Positions 16,603 to 26,576 of a stretch of DNA of 64,000 nucleotides are shown here, in pieces. The translations under genes and the position numbers were made by a program. How positions within the stretch are numbered: the first letter of the stretch is position 1; every line of letters starts with the position of its first letter. The stretch is taken from the NCBI GenBank assembly GCA_964372095.1, contig CAYJPV010000004.1, positions 62,001 through 126,000 on the forward strand, in the 5' to 3' direction. The DNA comes from CAYJPV01 sp964372095. GTDB taxonomy: Bacteria > Acidobacteriota > Vicinamibacteria > Vicinamibacterales > JAKQTR01. Under the pieces are notes generated by a model. The model worked only from the letters and a program-made list of their open reading frames with translations. It ran no database searches and was not told the origin of the DNA.

Positions 16603-17709
16603 ATGACGACACAGATGCCACGCCGAGGACCCGCACGCTATCTGATCGGCGGCATCGCCCTGGTTGCTGTCGTCGGCGGCACGGTTGGAGGACTCGCGCT
16701 GGTCGGCAAGGCGAGCCCCAAGTCGGATGCCCCGTCGGCAACGACGCCGGCGAAGCAGGAGCTGGCCGTGCCGGTCCAGGTCGAACCCCCGGTTCGCGGC
16801 GCGGTGTCGGCGGCCCTGACGGCGTCTTCGACGCTCGAGGCCGAACAGGTGGCCGATGTGCTGGCCAAGACGGACGGCCTCGTCACGCGCCTGCTCGTGG
16901 ACGAAGGCAGCAACGTCGTGAAGGGCCAGGTGCTGGCCGAACTCGAGGATGCGGACAAGCGGATTGCGCTCCAGCAGGCGAAGCTGAAGGCCGACGCGGC
17001 GAAACGGGAATACGACCGCGCGGTCCGATCGCACGGCGACCAGCTCATCAGCCAGCAGGAGTTCGACCGGATCCGGAACACCAGCGAGCTGGCGGCCGCC
17101 GACGTGGACAGCGCGGCGCTGAACCTCAGCTACACGAAGGTCCTCGCCCCATTTGGCGGCCGCATCGTCGAGCGGGCCGTCGTGGCAGGCCGCCACATCA
17201 AGCCGGGCGAAAAGCTGGTGACCATTGCGAATCTCACGCCGCTCGTGGCCAGGGTCTTCCTGCCGGAACGGGACGTGGCGGGGCTCAAGCTCGGGCAGAC
17301 GGCGGAACTCGTGCTCGACGCGGCGGGCGGACAGCGCCTGCCGGGACGCCTCACCAAGATCAGCCCGATCGTCGACACCAACACCGGCACCGTGAAGGTG
17401 ACGGTTGAAGCCCTCGCGGTCACGCCGGCCGCCAGGCCCGGGTCGTTCGCCACGGTCCGCATTGTCACCGACACGCGGCGTGACGCGCTGCTCGTGCCCA
17501 AGAGCGCCGTCGTCCGGGAGGACGCATCCGACTTCCTGTTCGTTGCCGATGGAGACCGCGCACGCCGGCGCAAGGTGACGCTGGGTTACCCGAACAACGG
17601 CCGCATCGAAGTGGCGGCGGGCCTCACCGGGAACGAGTCCGTCATCGTCGCCGGACAGGGCAGCCTGAAAGACGGCGCCCGCGTCCGCGTCCAGAAGGCC
17701 GGTTCGTAA
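16603..17709 (+). CDS. RND efflux periplasmic adaptor (membrane fusion protein)
   Basis: A 368-residue HlyD/AcrA-type adaptor. It has one N-terminal membrane segment (YLIGGIALVAVVGGTVGGLAL cut short here: residues about 14-34), a lipoyl-like half (LVDEGSNVVKGQVLAELED), an alpha-hairpin rich in Ala, Lys and Asp, and the second half (LAPFGGRIVERAVVAGRHIK). The C-terminal barrel follows. It links an inner-membrane RND pump to an outer-membrane channel. The ATG at 16603 has GGAG eight bases before it; upstream in-frame ATGs lack this. The permease gene begins 57 bases after the stop. No TolC gene is in this cluster; the two TolC-like genes at 35.7 and 45.8 kb are candidates. Confidence 0.92.
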   Translation: MTTQMPRRGPARYLIGGIALVAVVGGTVGGLALVGKASPKSDAPSATTPAKQELAVPVQVEPPVRGAVSAALTASSTLEAEQVADVLAKTDGLVTRLLVDEGSNVVKGQVLAELEDADKRIALQQAKLKADAAKREYDRAVRSHGDQLISQQEFDRIRNTSELAAADVDSAALNLSYTKVLAPFGGRIVERAVVAGRHIKPGEKLVTIANLTPLVARVFLPERDVAGLKLGQTAELVLDAAGGQRLPGRLTKISPIVDTNTGTVKVTVEALAVTPAARPGSFATVRIVTDTRRDALLVPKSAVVREDASDFLFVADGDRARRRKVTLGYPNNGRIEVAAGLTGNESVIVAGQGSLKDGARVRVQKAGS

Positions 17710-17766
17710 CCCGGCCGTCACGTCCCTCAACCGGTCCATCACTGTCGCTCCCGCTCGGGGTCTGCC

Positions 17767-20700
17767 ATGAGCCTCGTGACGCTCTCCGTCCGTCGTCCGG
17801 TTGCCGTCGGCATGCTGGTGGTCGCCGTGGCGATCTTCGGTGCCGTGTCGTTCACACGGCTTCCCGTCAACCTGCTGCCCGACATCTCGTATCCCACGCT
17901 GACGATCGAGACGCGTTACGCGGGGGCGGCACCGGCCGAGGTCGAGAGCCTCGTTACGCGCCCGATCGAAGAATCGGTCGGCATCATCTCCGGCGTCCAG
18001 CGCCTGACGAGCCGGTCGCGCAGCGGCCTGTCCCAGGTGACGCTCGAGTTTGCGTGGGACACCAACATGGACCTCGCGACGCTCGACGCGCGCGAGAAAC
18101 TCGATCTCGTCGTGCTGCCGCGCGACGTCGAGAAGCCGGCCATCCTGCGCTTCGATCCGGCGAGTGATCCGATTCTCAGGCTGGGGCTGTCCGGCAAGGG
18201 CGACCTCGGCCGCCTGCGGCAGGTGGCCGAGGACGAGGTGAAGAAGGACCTCGAGTCGATCGACGGCCTGGCGTCGGTCAAGGTCGAGGGGGGCCTCGAG
18301 CGCCAGATCGAAGTACGTGTCGACGAGTCGCGCCTGGCGTCGTACGGACTCACCGTGCAGGATGTCATCACCGCGCTCGCGCGGAACAACGTCAACCTGG
18401 CCGGCGGGAGCATCTACGAGCACGAGGCCCGCTATCTCGTCCGCACGCTCAACGAGTTCCAGGACATCGACGACGTGGCGGCGACCATCGTGCGTGACGC
18501 GGCCGGCCGGCAGGTCACGCTGACCGACATTGCCCAGGTGCAGTGGGGGCATCGCGACCGCGAAGTGATCGCGCGCATCGATGGCGAAGAAAGCGTCAGC
18601 CTGAACGTCTACAAGGAGGGCGATGCCAATACCGTGGCCGTCGCGCGCGCGGTCAAGGCCCGCATGGACCAGGTCCAGAAGGCGCTGCCGCCGGGCCTCG
18701 CGCTCGCGACCATCTTCGACCAGTCGACGTTCATCGAAGGCGCCATCAGCGAGGTCATCAGCAACGGGTGGCAGGGCGGCCTGCTCGCGATCCTGGTGAT
18801 CTTCTTCTTCCTGCGGGAAACGAAGAGCACAGCCGTCATCGCGCTGTCGATCCCCATCTCGGTGGTGGCGACGTTCATCATCATGCACCAGATGGGCCTG
18901 TCGCTGAACATCATGTCGCTCGGTGGCCTGGCCCTGGGGATCGGCATGCTCGTGGACGACTCGATCGTCGTGCTGGAAGTCATCGCCCGGCACCGCGAGC
19001 AGGGCAAGAGCGTGGTCCAGGCTGCCGTGGAGGGCACCAGCGAGGTCCAGGGCGCCGTCGTGGCGTCGACGTTGACGACCGTGGCCGTGTTCCTGCCCAT
19101 CGTGTTCGTCGAGGGCGTCGGGGGCCAGCTCTTCAAGGACCAGGCGCTGACGGTGTCGTTCTCGATCCTCGCATCGCTGGCGATCTCCCTCACGCTCATC
19201 CCGATGCTGTCGGCCAGACTCGGCACCGCCGCGGTGCTCGAACCCCTGACGGCACCGGCGGGTCGCCTGGCCAGGACGAGACGATTCGTGTTCTACACGA
19301 TTCCCGTGGCGATCCTGCGGGCGGTTCGTGTCGTCATCAGGACGGCCATCCGCCCGATCGGCTGGCTGCTCACGCCGCTCTTCGCCGCCTTCGGCTGGTT
19401 GGAGGCGGTGGTCTACCGCGCCTATCCGCGGGCGATCGTCGGGGCGCTCCGGCACCCCTGGCTGGTACTCGGCACCGCCCTCGGACTGTTCGGCCTGTCC
19501 GTAGCCGCCGTGGGCCGTCTGGGGGTCGAGCTGATTCCGCCGATGTCCCAGGGCGAGTTTGCGTTCGAGGTGAAGCTGCCGGAAGGCACGCCGATCGAGG
19601 TGACCGACCGTCTGCTGGCCGATCTTGCCAGGCGCGCCCGGCTCGTCCCGGGTGTCGGCACGGTGTTCTCGACAGCCGGCGGCGGCCGGGGCGGCGCCGA
19701 CCAGGGTTCTCGGGCCGAGAACGTTGGCGAACTGCTCGTCCTGATGGCGGACCGCAACGACCGGGTGGTTGAAGAAGCCGGGATCGAACGCCTGCGTGCC
19801 ACGATCGATCGCCTGCCTGACGTGGCGACCACGTTCAGCCGGCCGTCGTACTTCACGTTCAAGACGCCGGTCGAGCTCGAGATGTACGCCGACGACTACG
19901 AGGCGCTGCGGACCGCAGCGGCCGCCACGGTCGGGCGTCTGGGCGACGTGCAGGGCCTTGCCGACATCAGCTCGTCGGCGGAAGAAGGCAGTCCGGAAGT
20001 GCGCGTGCGTTTCAATCCTGACCAGCTGGCGCGCCTGGGCCTGACCCCCGAGTCGGTCTCGCAGACACTGCGCGCCAAGATCCGTGGCGAGGTCGCCACG
20101 CGCATCAGCGAAGGTGACCGCGAAATCGACGTCCTGGTCCGCGCCGCGGACGGCGACCGGGACGAGGTCAGCGACATCGCCGGCCTCGTCGTTCAGCGGC
20201 GCGACGGCGTGGCGATTCCGCTGCGCGCCGTCGCCGCGACGGAGATGGAGACCGGCCCGAGCGAGATCCGCCGGATCGGCCAGCGGCGCGCCGTCGTGAT
20301 TTCGGGCAACCTGCAGGGGCGCGACCTCGGCAGCGTGACCGCCGACATCGATCGGCTCGTGGCCGGGATGGGCCTGCCGCCGGCGATCTCGGCGAAGATG
20401 GGTGGCCAGAACCTCGAGATCCAGACGTCGTTCCGGAGCCTCTTTCTCGCGATTGGCCTGGCCGTGTTCCTGGTGTACTTCGTGATGGCCGCCCAGTTCG
20501 AGTCGCTGCTGCACCCGCTCATCATCATGTTCGCGATCCCGCTCGGCGGTGTGGGCGTGGTGGCGGCGCTGCTGGCCACGGGGCATCGCGTCAGCGTCAT
20601 CGTCCTGATTGGCGTGGTCATGCTGGCAGGCATCGTGGTCAAGAACGCCATCGTGCTCGTCGACCACGTGAACCAGCGGCGTCGCGAAGGGCTCTCGAAA

Positions 20701-20958
20701 CACGATGCCCTGGTGGAGGCCGGACGCGTCCGCCTGCGGCCGATTCTCATGACGACGTTGACGACGATTCTCGGCCTGATCCCCATGGCCCTGGGCCTTG
20801 GCGAGGGGGCGGAAATCCGCGCGCCCATGGCGGTCACGGTCATCGGCGGCCTCGCCATCTCGACGCTGCTGACGCTGATTGTCATCCCGACGATGTACTT
20901 CGTGATCGATCGGAAACGGTACGCACCCGATGCCGGGACCGGGGCGGCGGGTCGCTGA
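17767..20958 (+). CDS. RND efflux permease (AcrB/MdtB type), first of two
   Basis: A 1063-residue inner-membrane proton antiporter of the hydrophobe/amphiphile RND family, normal in length. It opens with the usual SVRRPVAVGMLVVAVAIFG helix and RLPVNLLPDISYPTLTI. The proton-relay pair is in GIGMLVDDSIVVLE (two aspartates in TM4), and the TM10 lysine in MLAGIVVKNAIVLVDHVN. Two large periplasmic loops are present. A linker of about 60 residues between TM6 and TM7 is longer than usual (around residues 490-550) and holds extra hydrophobic stretches. It is followed 26 bases later by a second complete permease. Substrates cannot be read from sequence. Confidence 0.93.
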   Translation: MSLVTLSVRRPVAVGMLVVAVAIFGAVSFTRLPVNLLPDISYPTLTIETRYAGAAPAEVESLVTRPIEESVGIISGVQRLTSRSRSGLSQVTLEFAWDTNMDLATLDAREKLDLVVLPRDVEKPAILRFDPASDPILRLGLSGKGDLGRLRQVAEDEVKKDLESIDGLASVKVEGGLERQIEVRVDESRLASYGLTVQDVITALARNNVNLAGGSIYEHEARYLVRTLNEFQDIDDVAATIVRDAAGRQVTLTDIAQVQWGHRDREVIARIDGEESVSLNVYKEGDANTVAVARAVKARMDQVQKALPPGLALATIFDQSTFIEGAISEVISNGWQGGLLAILVIFFFLRETKSTAVIALSIPISVVATFIIMHQMGLSLNIMSLGGLALGIGMLVDDSIVVLEVIARHREQGKSVVQAAVEGTSEVQGAVVASTLTTVAVFLPIVFVEGVGGQLFKDQALTVSFSILASLAISLTLIPMLSARLGTAAVLEPLTAPAGRLARTRRFVFYTIPVAILRAVRVVIRTAIRPIGWLLTPLFAAFGWLEAVVYRAYPRAIVGALRHPWLVLGTALGLFGLSVAAVGRLGVELIPPMSQGEFAFEVKLPEGTPIEVTDRLLADLARRARLVPGVGTVFSTAGGGRGGADQGSRAENVGELLVLMADRNDRVVEEAGIERLRATIDRLPDVATTFSRPSYFTFKTPVELEMYADDYEALRTAAAATVGRLGDVQGLADISSSAEEGSPEVRVRFNPDQLARLGLTPESVSQTLRAKIRGEVATRISEGDREIDVLVRAADGDRDEVSDIAGLVVQRRDGVAIPLRAVAATEMETGPSEIRRIGQRRAVVISGNLQGRDLGSVTADIDRLVAGMGLPPAISAKMGGQNLEIQTSFRSLFLAIGLAVFLVYFVMAAQFESLLHPLIIMFAIPLGGVGVVAALLATGHRVSVIVLIGVVMLAGIVVKNAIVLVDHVNQRRREGLSKHDALVEAGRVRLRPILMTTLTTILGLIPMALGLGEGAEIRAPMAVTVIGGLAISTLLTLIVIPTMYFVIDRKRYAPDAGTGAAGR

Positions 20959-20984
20959 CGCCGGACAGAGACGGGGAATACACT

Positions 20985-23900
20985 ATGCGCCTCGCCGAAC
21001 TTTCCGTGCACCGGCCGGTGGCGACCTTCATGGGGCTCGTCAGCCTCGTCGTGCTCGGTGCCGTCGCGGTCATGCGTCTGCCGCTGGCATTCTTGCCGAC
21101 GGTCGACGCCCCGTTCATCGCGATCTCGGTGCCGTATCCGAACTCGAGCCCGACGCAGGTCGAGCGCGAGGTGGTCAAGCCGCTCGAAGAGGCGCTCGCC
21201 ACCCTCTCCGGGGTGAAGAAGCTGACCTCGACCGCCAGCGCCGACTCGGCGCAGATCCAGCTGCAGTTCAGCTGGGGCCAGTCGATCGACATGATCCGGC
21301 TGAAAGTCGGCGAAAAGATCGATCAGGTGCGGAAGGACCTGCCGGCCGACGTCGAGCGCATCGACATCCAGACGTTCAATACCGCCACGATTCCCGTCGT
21401 CGAGGCGCGCGTGGCCGCGCCGGGCATCGACCTGTCCCGCAACTACGACCTGCTGGAACAGCGCGTGGTCAACCCGATCAAGCGTATTCCAGGTGTGGCC
21501 CGCGTCGAATTGAACGGCGTCGCGCCGCGCGAGGTGCGGATTGAGCTGCTGCTGGACCGCGTCAGAGCGCATCGCCTCGACATCGGGGCACTGGTGGAGC
21601 GGCTCCAGGGCAACAACCTGAACGTGTCGATCGGCAAAGTCACCGACGGCCAGCAGGTCCTTCACGTCCGGACGTTCGGGACGTTCGATGACCTCGATGC
21701 CATCGCACATGTCCCGGTGTCGCCCGGACCCCAGGCCGGCGGGGCTTCGGGGCCGGCCGCCGGCATGATCCGCGTGCGGGACATCGCCGAGATCACGTAC
21801 GAAGAGCCGAAAATCGACTTCGGCCGCCACCTGGATCGCAAGTTCGCCGTGGCCCTGATGGTCTACAAGGAACCCACGGCCAACACGGTTGATGTCGCTT
21901 CGGCCGTGACGCGGCTCATTCGGGACGACCTGCCGGACGACCCGCTGCTGAAAGGCATCAGCCTGTTCGTCTTCCAGGACCAGGCCGACGAAATTCTCAA
22001 GGGCATCCGCGGGCTGACCGAAGCCGGCCTCGTCGGCGGTTTCCTCGCCGTCGTCGTGCTCTACCTGTTCCTGCGCCGTGTCGACACGACGTTCATCGTC
22101 AGCCTGGCCATCCCGATCTCGATTATCGCCAGCTGCACCGTCCTGTACTTCCTGGGCAAGAACCTCAACGTGCTGTCGATGATGGGCCTCATGCTCGGCG
22201 TGGGCCTGCTGGTCGACGATGCCATCGTCGTCCTGGAGTCGATCTTCCGGTACCACGAGAAGATCCCCGACCCGAAACGGGCGTCGGTGCTGGGCACCTC
22301 GGCCGTTGCCATGGCCGTCGTCGCGGCCACGGCCACAACCGCCATCGTGTTCCTGCCCCTCATCGTCGGCGAGAAGACCGAACTGCAGGTGTGGCTTGGC
22401 GAAGTCGGCATTGCGATCACGCTGACGATCTTCTGCTCGCTCCTCGTCTCGCTCACGCTCATTCCGCTCATGGGGTCGCGCATGCTCAGCCGGAGGGCCT
22501 GGCACAACCCCCGCTGGATCGAGTGGCTCACCGATCGGTACGCCAGCGTCATCGGCTGGACGTTCCGGCACCGTGCCGTGACGTTCGCCGCGACACTCGT
22601 GGTGCTTGCCAGCATCGCCGGACCCTTCGTCCTCGGCCTCGAGACCGCCATGTTCACCGGCGGCCGGAACGACCGGATCCGCGTCCAGTACGACTTCCAG
22701 GACTTCCACTTCAAGGAGGACGGCGAGCGCGTCGTCAGCCGCGTGGAAGAGGCGCTGTACGCCCACGAGAAGGAGATTGGATTCGAGTCGGTCTATTCGT
22801 ACTTCGGCGAAAACGAGGCGGCGACGACCATCACCCTGATCCGGAAGGACATGAACGACCGGGAGGCACGGGAATTCAGGAAACGGATGCGGCCTTGGTT
22901 ACCGGACATCCCAGGCGTCCGTCTGCGCTTCGACGAAGAGGACTCGCAGGCGGGCGGGGGGTCGACCAGTTTCACCGTCAACCTCTTTGGAGACGACATG
23001 CATGTCCTTGAGCGCCTGTCGACCGAGGCCGACGCCAGGTTGTCCGCCGTGCCGAATGTCGAAGACGTCAAGTCGTCGAGCGAAGACGGCCGCGAGGAGG
23101 TCCAGGTGTCCCTGGACCGGGAGCGGGCGGCGCGTTACAACCTGGCGCCGCGCGACCTCGCGCAGACCTTCGGCTTCATGTTGAGCGGGACGCGACTGCG
23201 TAAGTACCGGGCGGGCGACAAGGAGGTCAACGTCGTCCTGTCGCTGCGCGAGCAGGACGTGCAGCGCGCTGACGACCTCAAGAACCTGACCCTGGGCGGC
23301 GATCGCAGCCAGACGGTGGGCACCCTCGCCAGTTTCTCCACCGTCAGGCGCGCCAAGGCGATCGAGCGGGAAGACCGGCGGACCCGTGTCAGCGTGCGGG
23401 GGACCTACGAGGGCAAGAACTTCAGTGATGCCCAGGGGCAGATCCGGAAGGTCATGAACGACATGGCGCTGCCGCCGGGCTACAGCTGGTCGTTCGGGCA
23501 GCGGATGGAGGAACAGGACGCCCAGAACCGGCAGATGCTGGTCAACATGATCCTCGCCCTCGCGCTGGTGTACCTGGTGATGGCCGCGTTGTTCGAGTCC
23601 ATCGCGCACCCGATCGCGATCCTGATCTCCATCCCGTTCGCGCTGTTCGGGGCGGTGTGGTTCGACTACCTGACCGGCACGCCGTTCGGCCTGATGTCGC
23701 AGATCGGCGTGCTCATTCTCATGGGCATCGTGGTCAAGAACGGCATCGTGCTCGTGGATCACATCAACCAGTTGCGCAGGGACGGGCTCGGCCGGCACGA
23801 GGCGATCCTGCTGGGCGGGCGCGAGCGGCTCCGCCCGATCCTCATGACCGCAGCCACGGCGATCCTGGGTCTGGTGCCCCTGGCGGTGGGAGATTCGGGC

Positions 23901-24110
23901 GTGAGCGGGGCGTACTACTACCCGCTGGCGCGGACGGTCATCGGCGGACTGACGACCTCGACCATCCTGACGCTGGTCATCCTGCCGTTCATCTACACGC
24001 TCGTCGACGACGTGGCGGTCTGGCTGAAGACCGTCTGGCACCTCGGCGTGTCTGGTGTGGCTGCGCCCGCGCCGGCGCTGTCACAGGCCGACGCAGGCGC
24101 GGGAGAATGA
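20985..24110 (+). CDS. RND efflux permease (MdtC-like), second of two
   Basis: A 1041-residue RND permease, full length, distinct from the first one. It opens with LSVHRPVATFMGLVSLVVLG and RLPLAFLPTVDAPFIAIS. TM4 carries GLLVDDAIVVLESIFRYHEK with both aspartates and TM10 has ILMGIVVKNGIVLVDHINQ with the lysine, so it looks active by itself. An adaptor with two different permeases in a row recalls MdtABC of enterobacteria, where MdtB and MdtC form a mixed trimer. Whether that happens here is inference. It ends six bases before the convergent stop of the porin gene. Confidence 0.92.
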   Translation: MRLAELSVHRPVATFMGLVSLVVLGAVAVMRLPLAFLPTVDAPFIAISVPYPNSSPTQVEREVVKPLEEALATLSGVKKLTSTASADSAQIQLQFSWGQSIDMIRLKVGEKIDQVRKDLPADVERIDIQTFNTATIPVVEARVAAPGIDLSRNYDLLEQRVVNPIKRIPGVARVELNGVAPREVRIELLLDRVRAHRLDIGALVERLQGNNLNVSIGKVTDGQQVLHVRTFGTFDDLDAIAHVPVSPGPQAGGASGPAAGMIRVRDIAEITYEEPKIDFGRHLDRKFAVALMVYKEPTANTVDVASAVTRLIRDDLPDDPLLKGISLFVFQDQADEILKGIRGLTEAGLVGGFLAVVVLYLFLRRVDTTFIVSLAIPISIIASCTVLYFLGKNLNVLSMMGLMLGVGLLVDDAIVVLESIFRYHEKIPDPKRASVLGTSAVAMAVVAATATTAIVFLPLIVGEKTELQVWLGEVGIAITLTIFCSLLVSLTLIPLMGSRMLSRRAWHNPRWIEWLTDRYASVIGWTFRHRAVTFAATLVVLASIAGPFVLGLETAMFTGGRNDRIRVQYDFQDFHFKEDGERVVSRVEEALYAHEKEIGFESVYSYFGENEAATTITLIRKDMNDREAREFRKRMRPWLPDIPGVRLRFDEEDSQAGGGSTSFTVNLFGDDMHVLERLSTEADARLSAVPNVEDVKSSSEDGREEVQVSLDRERAARYNLAPRDLAQTFGFMLSGTRLRKYRAGDKEVNVVLSLREQDVQRADDLKNLTLGGDRSQTVGTLASFSTVRRAKAIEREDRRTRVSVRGTYEGKNFSDAQGQIRKVMNDMALPPGYSWSFGQRMEEQDAQNRQMLVNMILALALVYLVMAALFESIAHPIAILISIPFALFGAVWFDYLTGTPFGLMSQIGVLILMGIVVKNGIVLVDHINQLRRDGLGRHEAILLGGRERLRPILMTAATAILGLVPLAVGDSGVSGAYYYPLARTVIGGLTTSTILTLVILPFIYTLVDDVAVWLKTVWHLGVSGVAAPAPALSQADAGAGE

Positions 24111-24116
24111 GCCTCG

Positions 24117-25214
24117 TTAGAAGTAGAAGATCTGGAGTTGCAGCACGGCGATCGTGCGGTCGTCCTGTCCCTCGATGTGGAGCCGGCCGACGGCCAGTTT
24201 GACGTTCCGCTGGTGCCCGGCCATCCAGTAGGCCACGCCGACCATGGCCTGATCCTGGTCAGGCGTGGCGTCGTCGGCAAACCGGCGCGCGTGGTACTGC
24301 ACGAACGGCGTCACCCGCCGGTTGAAGAGATGATATCCGCCTTCGAGGAGAATCGTGTCCTGTTCGGGCACGGCCTTGAGAAGCGCCCCGCCGTCGTAGT
24401 GCATCCAGTTCGCCTGCAGCGTCACGCCCTGCCGCCTGGCCGCCAGAGGCAGTTCGGCGAACACGTCGGCGGCGTAGATCCGATGGTCGTCCTGGATATC
24501 GAACGACGCACCGAACCCGACCTGCTTCTTTGCGCCCTGGAAGGTACCCGCGTAGAAGAACCCGGTTTCTGCGCCGAAGGGGTAGTACACCACGCGCCCC
24601 GAGATGCGGAGCGGATTCGTGGCCTCAGGGCCCCGCAGGCCCTGGGTGACGGCGAGGCGGTACTCGAGATGCTGCTTCGCCGGGTATCCCCGCACCTGAA
24701 GGCCGTAGTCGCGGCCAACACGGCTGGCGATGGGGCCGGAGTGCACGAAGGAGTAGGGACCGTAGTCAACAGCGAGCAACGAAGCCGCCGACTGCGTCCC
24801 GTTTCGGGAGACCGGCGTCATGATCATACCGGCGTCGACCTTGAACGCTTCGTTGTGGGTGTAGGTAACAAACGCGTCCTGGATGAAGACGTCACCCGCG
24901 TCTTTGACCCCTGACGTCGGGCCCGGGTTCGGGTTGCCTTTGCCGAGATTCGCACTGTCGGTCTCAAAGAAGAACGACCAGCGCTCGCTGATGGCGCCGC
25001 CAAAGAGCACGCGGAAACGTCGCAGGTAGAGGTTGGTCGAGGTGTCCGAATGGTCGGCGGTCTCGATCATCTCGGTCTGGCCCTGTGCCAGGAACCCGAT
25101 CTTGAGATTGGCCTTCCCGTCCTTCGACTCGATCTGCCACTGTGCCGACGCCGGCACCACCCACGCGACCGATGCCGCAATGACCGCTGCCCCAATGATT
25201 CGCCTGCTGCCCAT
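24117..25214 (-). CDS. OprO/OprP-like porin
   Basis: A 365-residue outer-membrane protein: signal peptide (MGSRRIIGAAVIAASVAWVV, cleaved after a PASAQ site), then LKIGFLAQGQTEMIE, a LRRFRVLFGGAISERWSFFF strand and many beta segments, ending ...VLQLQIFYF with a terminal Phe, the standard outer-membrane barrel end. The FETDSANLGKG segment is also typical. The ATG at 25214 has GGGAGG six bases before it; the longer frame from 25241 adds nothing. It is convergent with the RND operon. Substrate unknown; the family ranges from phosphate-selective to general porins. Confidence 0.82.
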   Translation of the reverse strand: MGSRRIIGAAVIAASVAWVVPASAQWQIESKDGKANLKIGFLAQGQTEMIETADHSDTSTNLYLRRFRVLFGGAISERWSFFFETDSANLGKGNPNPGPTSGVKDAGDVFIQDAFVTYTHNEAFKVDAGMIMTPVSRNGTQSAASLLAVDYGPYSFVHSGPIASRVGRDYGLQVRGYPAKQHLEYRLAVTQGLRGPEATNPLRISGRVVYYPFGAETGFFYAGTFQGAKKQVGFGASFDIQDDHRIYAADVFAELPLAARRQGVTLQANWMHYDGGALLKAVPEQDTILLEGGYHLFNRRVTPFVQYHARRFADDATPDQDQAMVGVAYWMAGHQRNVKLAVGRLHIEGQDDRTIAVLQLQIFYF

Positions 25215-25571
25215 CGTCGCCTCCCGCGGGTGTGGTCCCAACGCCCGCGTTCACTCGAGTTGTCGCGTGAGAGTGTCTCCGAGAGTGTTCCCGCGAGACG
25301 TGACACGTCCTTCAGGGGCCAATCGGCCGGCGCCGACACATCTTGAACACCGGCGAACGCAAGCCGCCATACTACCAACCCTCTGAAGATCTTCCTAGCC
25401 GGGCCGGCTGACCGGGGCAGGATGCTACAGAAGGCGGCGTAACGTTCCCTTCGGGGTTTCGCGCCAACGCCGCGAACTCGTAGAATGCCCGTGTGCCAAC
25501 CGGCGACCGTCCAGGACGGGACGTATGCCGGTTGGCCACTTTGGGATCAACGGCGCCCTGGGGGACTGCAG
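25215..25571. other. Divergent intergenic region between porin and adenosine deaminase genes
   Basis: About 357 bases without a convincing gene. It must hold both divergent promoters. TAGAAT at 25481-25486 is a possible -10 element for the deaminase, though no good -35 box precedes it. A hairpin at 25495-25536 is listed separately. I see nothing else of note in it. Confidence 0.5.
25495..25536 (+). promoter_or_regulatory. Nested inverted repeat in the adenosine deaminase leader
   Basis: Arms GCCAACCGGC (25495-25504) and GCCGGTTGGC (25527-25536) are perfectly complementary over 10 bp. The 22-base interior contains the palindrome-like CCGTCCAGGACGG, which can form a second small stem. It ends 35 bases before the ATG and lies just after a possible -10 box, so it would be in the 5' leader of the mRNA. 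It could affect translation or be an operator. Confidence 0.45.
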
Positions 25572-26576
25572 ATGAGCTGGTACGAGGACATCCCGAAGGT
25601 CGAACTTCACGTGCACCTCGAAGGCGCCATTCCGCACACGGCCCTGTTCGAGCTGATCCGGAAGTACGGGGGCGATCCCTCCGTGCCCGATGCGGGCGCC
25701 CTGGCCCGCCGGTTCGTCTACACCGACTTCCCGCAGTTTATCGAGACGTGGATCTGGAAGAACGGCTTTCTCCGCGAGTACGAGGACTTCGCCTTCATCG
25801 CCGAGATGGTCGCCCGCGACATGGCGGAGCAGAACATCCGCTACGCCGAGATGTTCTACTCTCCGTCCCCATTCGTGTCGCGGGGCCTCTCTGTCCAGGG
25901 CGTAACCGAGGCCGTCCGCACGGGGCTGTCACGCGTGCCGGCGATTGAGGTCGCGCTGATTGCCGATCTCGTCAGAAACTTCGGCCCCGAAGCCGAGATG
26001 GCCACGCTGGCCGCGCTGAAGGACGTCAGGACCCTGGGGGTGGTTGGCATCGGCATCGGCGGGTCGGAACACCAGTTCCCGCCCGCCCCTTTCAAACCGT
26101 TGTACGAGCAGGCACGGAACATGGGCTTTCACACGACGGCTCATGCCGGCGAAGCCGCCGGAGCCGGCAGCGTGTGGGACGCGATCCGCGTGCTTCAGGC
26201 GGAGCGGATCGGCCATGGCACCCGAGCTTGCGAGGACCCTGAGCTGGTGCAATACCTCGCCGATCACCGCATTGCCCTCGAGATGTGCCCCATGTCGAAC
26301 GTCCGAACCCGGGTCGTACCCAGCCTGGCAGAGCACCCCATCCGGCGTTATCTGGAGGCTGGGGTGGTTGTCACCGTCAACACCGACGACCCGACGATGT
26401 TCCAGACTCGCCTCAGCGAGGAGTACCGCCTGCTCGAACAGGAACGTGGATGGACGAAGGCGGACATCTGCAGGACCATCCTGAATGCCATCTCGTCGTC
26501 GTGGTTGCCGGACGATCGAAAAGCATCGCTCGCCGCGGAGTTCGGGCGCGCGCTGAACCCTGAAGCGGGTTCGTAG
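25572..26576 (+). CDS. Adenosine deaminase-family protein
   Basis: A 334-residue cytoplasmic amidohydrolase. Zinc ligands His13 and His15 lie in KVELHVHLEG; His191 with catalytic Glu194 in AHAGEAAG; His215 in RIGHGTRA; and Asp272-Asp273 in NTDDPTMF. All active-site residues of the adenosine deaminase family are therefore present. ECMPSNV-like EMCPMSNVRT also fits. The reaction would be hydrolytic deamination of adenosine to inosine; related enzymes acting on aminodeoxyfutalosine (menaquinone route) or adenine look alike, so substrate is open. The ATG at 25572 fits the family start; the upstream GTG at 25485 lies in the leader hairpin region and is unlikely. The gene stands alone. Confidence 0.85.
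   Translation: MSWYEDIPKVELHVHLEGAIPHTALFELIRKYGGDPSVPDAGALARRFVYTDFPQFIETWIWKNGFLREYEDFAFIAEMVARDMAEQNIRYAEMFYSPSPFVSRGLSVQGVTEAVRTGLSRVPAIEVALIADLVRNFGPEAEMATLAALKDVRTLGVVGIGIGGSEHQFPPAPFKPLYEQARNMGFHTTAHAGEAAGAGSVWDAIRVLQAERIGHGTRACEDPELVQYLADHRIALEMCPMSNVRTRVVPSLAEHPIRRYLEAGVVVTVNTDDPTMFQTRLSEEYRLLEQERGWTKADICRTILNAISSSWLPDDRKASLAAEFGRALNPEAGS

Noticed and set aside
16390..20703. Very long minus-strand open frame (over 1400 codons) opposite the RND genes
   Set aside because: It is antisense to clear RND adaptor and permease genes; its translation is rich in Arg, His, Asp and Gln with no domain, as expected from the reverse strand of a high-GC gene.
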